64,000 nucleotides of DNA, from assembly GCA_963720725.1 (NCBI GenBank), contig CAVRGN010000002.1, positions 62,001-126,000 of the forward strand, read 5' to 3'. Below, in pieces: positions 61,850 to 64,000 of the stretch (positions within the stretch are counted from its first letter, which is position 1; every line of letters begins with the position of its first letter). The notes below the pieces were generated by a model, which worked only from the letters and a program-made list of their open reading frames with translations, was not told where the DNA came from and made no database searches. The translations under genes and the position numbers were made by a program. Source of the stretch: Benzoatithermus sp963720725 (GTDB lineage: Bacteria > Pseudomonadota > Alphaproteobacteria > Geminicoccales > Geminicoccaceae).

Positions 61850-63041
61850 ATGACCAGGCTCGAGCGGCTGGTGGAGTCGCTGCTGGAGACCGGCACGAGC
61901 AGCGACGACCCGGCGGACCTGATCGACCTCGCCTGCGCCGGCATGACCGAGCTGGGCGTGCCGCTGCGCCGCTTCAGCGTCGGCATCCAGACCATCGACC
62001 CGACCGTGCGCGCGGTGTCCTATGTCTGGCTGCGTGACGGCGGACTTTCCCGTGAGACCACGCCCTACCTGCCCGGACCCGACAACGACCTCCCCTACCG
62101 CCGCAGCCCGATCTACGCCCTGGTCCGGGACGGCCTGACCGAACGCCGCTGGCGGCTCGACCGGGGCGAGGGCTGCACGGAGATCCCGCTCCTCGCCGAA
62201 CTCCAATCCCAGGGGATGACCGACTACTTCCTGCGCGTCGTGCGCTTCGGCGGTGAAATCGCCGCGGCGGTGCCGGGCGTGGCCTTCGCCATCGCCACCG
62301 ATCGTCCCGGCGGCTTCGCCGAGCAGGACATCGCCACCTTCGCCGCGCTGACGCCTGCCATGGGCCTGGCCAGCTACCGCTACATGCTGTCGCGCGTGAC
62401 GACCGAGATCCTGGGCGTCTATCTGGGCATGCGCACGGCGCGACGGGTGCTGGCCGGAGAGGTCAGGCGCGGGACCGGGCGGGCGATCGAAGCCGCCATC
62501 CTGCTGGCCGACCTGCGCGGGTTCACCGGCCTCGCCGGCCGCGAGCCAGCCGCCCGCGTCGTGGCATGGCTCGACCAGCATCTGGAGGCCATCGGCGAGG
62601 CGGTGGCGGCACACGAGGGCGAGGTGCTCAAGTTCCTGGGTGACGGTCTCCTGGCGGTGTTCCCGGCGGACGAGCCCGGCTGCAGCGCCGGCGATGCCTG
62701 CCGGCATGCTTTGGCGGCGGCGGAGCAGGCGCTGGCGAGCACCGCCAGCGTGAACGCCGGCCGGCGCAGCCAAGGCCAGCCGGAACTCGCGCTCGACGTC
62801 GTGCTGCACTATGGCGAGGTGGTCTACGGCAATGTCGGCGCCGCCCGCCGCCTCGACTTCACCATCATCGGCCCGACCGTCAACGAGGCCAGCCGGATCG
62901 AGGCGCTCTGCGACGAGCTCGGCCGCAACCTGCTCCTGTCCGCACCTTTCGCCACCCGCTGCGGGCGGGCGACGGCCAGCGTCGGCAGCTTTGCGCTCAG
63001 GGGGTGTCCGGGGCGAGACCGAGGTCCTGGCGCTGGCTTGA
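61850..63041 (+). CDS. Class III adenylate/guanylate cyclase, frameshifted at the C-terminus
   Basis: About 396 residues if repaired. The N-terminal about 200 residues are a GAF-like sensory region of unknown ligand; the cyclase domain (about 210-390) has AAILLADLRGFTGLAG (first metal Asp), VLKFLGDGLLAVFP (second) and GEVVYGNVGAARRLDFTIIG with VNEASRIEAL (catalytic Asn and Arg). At 63000-63004 five G replace an expected four; repairing this gives SFALRGVRGETEVLALA and a TGA at 63039. Otherwise a 70-residue unrelated tail is added. Begins six bases after pheA. Probably synthesises cAMP. Confidence 0.88.
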
Positions 63042-63105
63042 GCGGATGGCGCGACGGGAGCCCGCTTCCCAAGCGAATGGCTGCAGGTGAAACTACAATA
63101 TCACC

Positions 63106-64000
63106 CTACGATCCGGCCTCATTCGCTCGCGCCAGGAGCTGCAGCGTGCTCCCCTCGGCCCCACCGATGGTGATCGCGCGGCGGATCTCGTCGGTCTGGA
63201 AGCCGATCGCCATCGGTCGCACGCAGTCGCGGAGCACCGCCACGTCGTAGAATTCGTGCAACAGGCTCTCGAAGCGCACCCAGTGGACGACGTCGCCGGT
63301 GCGCAGGTCGATCACCTGGATGGCACAGCGCGCCTTGGCCTTCTTGGCCTCGATCCGCGCCTGCAGGGCCAAGCCGGCGAAGGCCTTCTCGCCGCGCGGC
63401 TCGGACAGCCCGACGACCGCGAAATCGCCGACGAAGTCGAGCCCGCGCAGGTAGCCGGGGCAGAAGGTGACCGGCTCGAAGCGTCCGCGCTCGAGGTCGG
63501 CCCAGCCGAACTCGCCGGTGCCCGAATTGTGCAGCCACAGCCGGTCGCGGTACCAGCGCGGCGAGTGCGGCATCGACAGCCCGCGCAGCACCACCTCGTT
63601 GGCCGCGATGTCGATCACCACCCCGCCGTCGTCGCGGTGGTCGCGCCAGTCGTCGACCACGTCGCCCTCCGACGCCGCGGTCAGATAGGCCGGCCGGCCG
63701 TCCTTCAGCGCCAGCCCGTTCAGGTGACAGCGGTCCTCGGCGGCGAGCTTGGAGACGAAGGGCGGCCGGTAGAGCGGCACGAAGCTGTGGCGGTCGCTGA
63801 CCGTGGCGAGGCAGCCGAACAGCGTGTTGACGAACAGCAGCCGGCCGTCGGCGTCGACCGCGAGGTCGTGCACGTCGAGATCGCCGGTGACGTGGCTCTG
63901 CCGCGGCACGTAGAGCCGGTCATGGCCCTCGTGCGAGTTGCCCCGGGGCGAGCGCGTTCTCGAACCGCCAGATCTGGTAGAGCGCGCTGACATGTAGAGC
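63106..64000 (-). CDS. TIGR03032-like family protein, 5' part outside window and frameshifted
   Basis: About 297 visible residues of a beta-propeller-like protein I place in the TIGR03032 family. From 63930 downwards the frame reads EGHDRLYVPRQSHVTGDLDV and later HLNGLALKDGRPAYLTA, LSMPHSPRWYRDRLWLHNSG and FCPGYLRGLDF. Upstream the family-like ALYQIWRFENALAPGQL lies in a second frame, joined by removing one base at about 63934. The start is beyond the right edge. Function is unknown; some relatives sit with prenyl or lipid genes. Confidence 0.78.
   Translation of the reverse strand, partial: LYMSARSTRSGGSRTRSPRGNSHEGHDRLYVPRQSHVTGDLDVHDLAVDADGRLLFVNTLFGCLATVSDRHSFVPLYRPPFVSKLAAEDRCHLNGLALKDGRPAYLTAASEGDVVDDWRDHRDDGGVVIDIAANEVVLRGLSMPHSPRWYRDRLWLHNSGTGEFGWADLERGRFEPVTFCPGYLRGLDFVGDFAVVGLSEPRGEKAFAGLALQARIEAKKAKARCAIQVIDLRTGDVVHWVRFESLLHEFYDVAVLRDCVRPMAIGFQTDEIRRAITIGGAEGSTLQLLARANEAGS

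Noticed and set aside
1..64000. tRNA, rRNA, CRISPR arrays, integrase or intact transposase
   Set aside because: I looked for T-loop-like sequences, regularly spaced repeats and DDE/tyrosine recombinase motifs and found none I could support.

Overview
The window is 64 kb of very GC-rich chromosome from a free-living alphaproteobacterium. It carries the order cytochrome c (cycM-like) / kdsB / pheA that I know from alphaproteobacteria, many ABC and TRAP importers, an alphaproteobacterial-type circularly permuted ATP-grasp/transglutaminase cluster, and a KaiC-like protein paired with a HisKA_2 kinase. A Rhodospirillales- or Geminicoccales-like heterotroph is my best guess; the genus is not determined. 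No rRNA, tRNA, CRISPR array, intact insertion sequence or replication origin was seen.

Layout. 1-4.4 kb: truncated peptide-binding protein, then two OmpA-type coiled-coil envelope proteins flanking a nucleoside hydrolase. 4.4-9.3 kb: flavin monooxygenase, an OsmC/methyltransferase/OsmC operon and SpoVR. 9.4-13.7 kb: a frameshifted cytochrome c and a glycan-type group (sialyltransferase-like protein, two paralogous 2-oxoglutarate/Fe(II) oxygenases, a GT4 glycosyltransferase). 13.9-25.2 kb: transport block (AEC permease, RbsD/FucU, SLC13 permease, TAXI-TRAP system with DUF1850, SbmA-like ABC exporter, BCCT carrier, broken DhaL). 25.2-31 kb: Dpp/Opp-type ABC importer. 31.3-33.8 kb: KaiC-like ATPase plus histidine kinase. 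34.1-44.2 kb: transglutaminase / ATP-grasp-alpha-E / transglutaminase operon, a PatZ-like acyltransferase and an FMN reductase. 44.2-48 kb: LysE exporter, small membrane protein, PerM-family protein, BrnT remnant with a BrnA/HTH antitoxin, hypothetical protein. 48.2-50.3 kb: UspA and an alanine/glycine symporter with a strong terminator. 50.3-52.3 kb: gene-poor, repeat-bearing accessory patch with a strikingly AT-rich secreted-protein gene. 52.3-64 kb: Uma2 nuclease, yejABEF, hisN, cycM divergent from kdsB-pheA-adenylate cyclase, and a TIGR03032-like protein running off the right edge.

How the genes work together. Most of the window serves nutrient uptake: at least three peptide-type importers, a TAXI-TRAP system, and betaine, alanine, anion and AEC carriers. 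Around these sit envelope biogenesis (kdsB, OmpA-like proteins, glycosyltransferases) and signalling (KaiC/kinase, cyclase).

A caution for readers: six genes (cytochrome c, TRAP permease, dhaL, yejF, adenylate cyclase, TIGR03032-like) each need removal of exactly one base to restore a family-typical protein, and several of these sites are homopolymers. Systematic insertion errors in the sequence are at least as likely as six pseudogenes.
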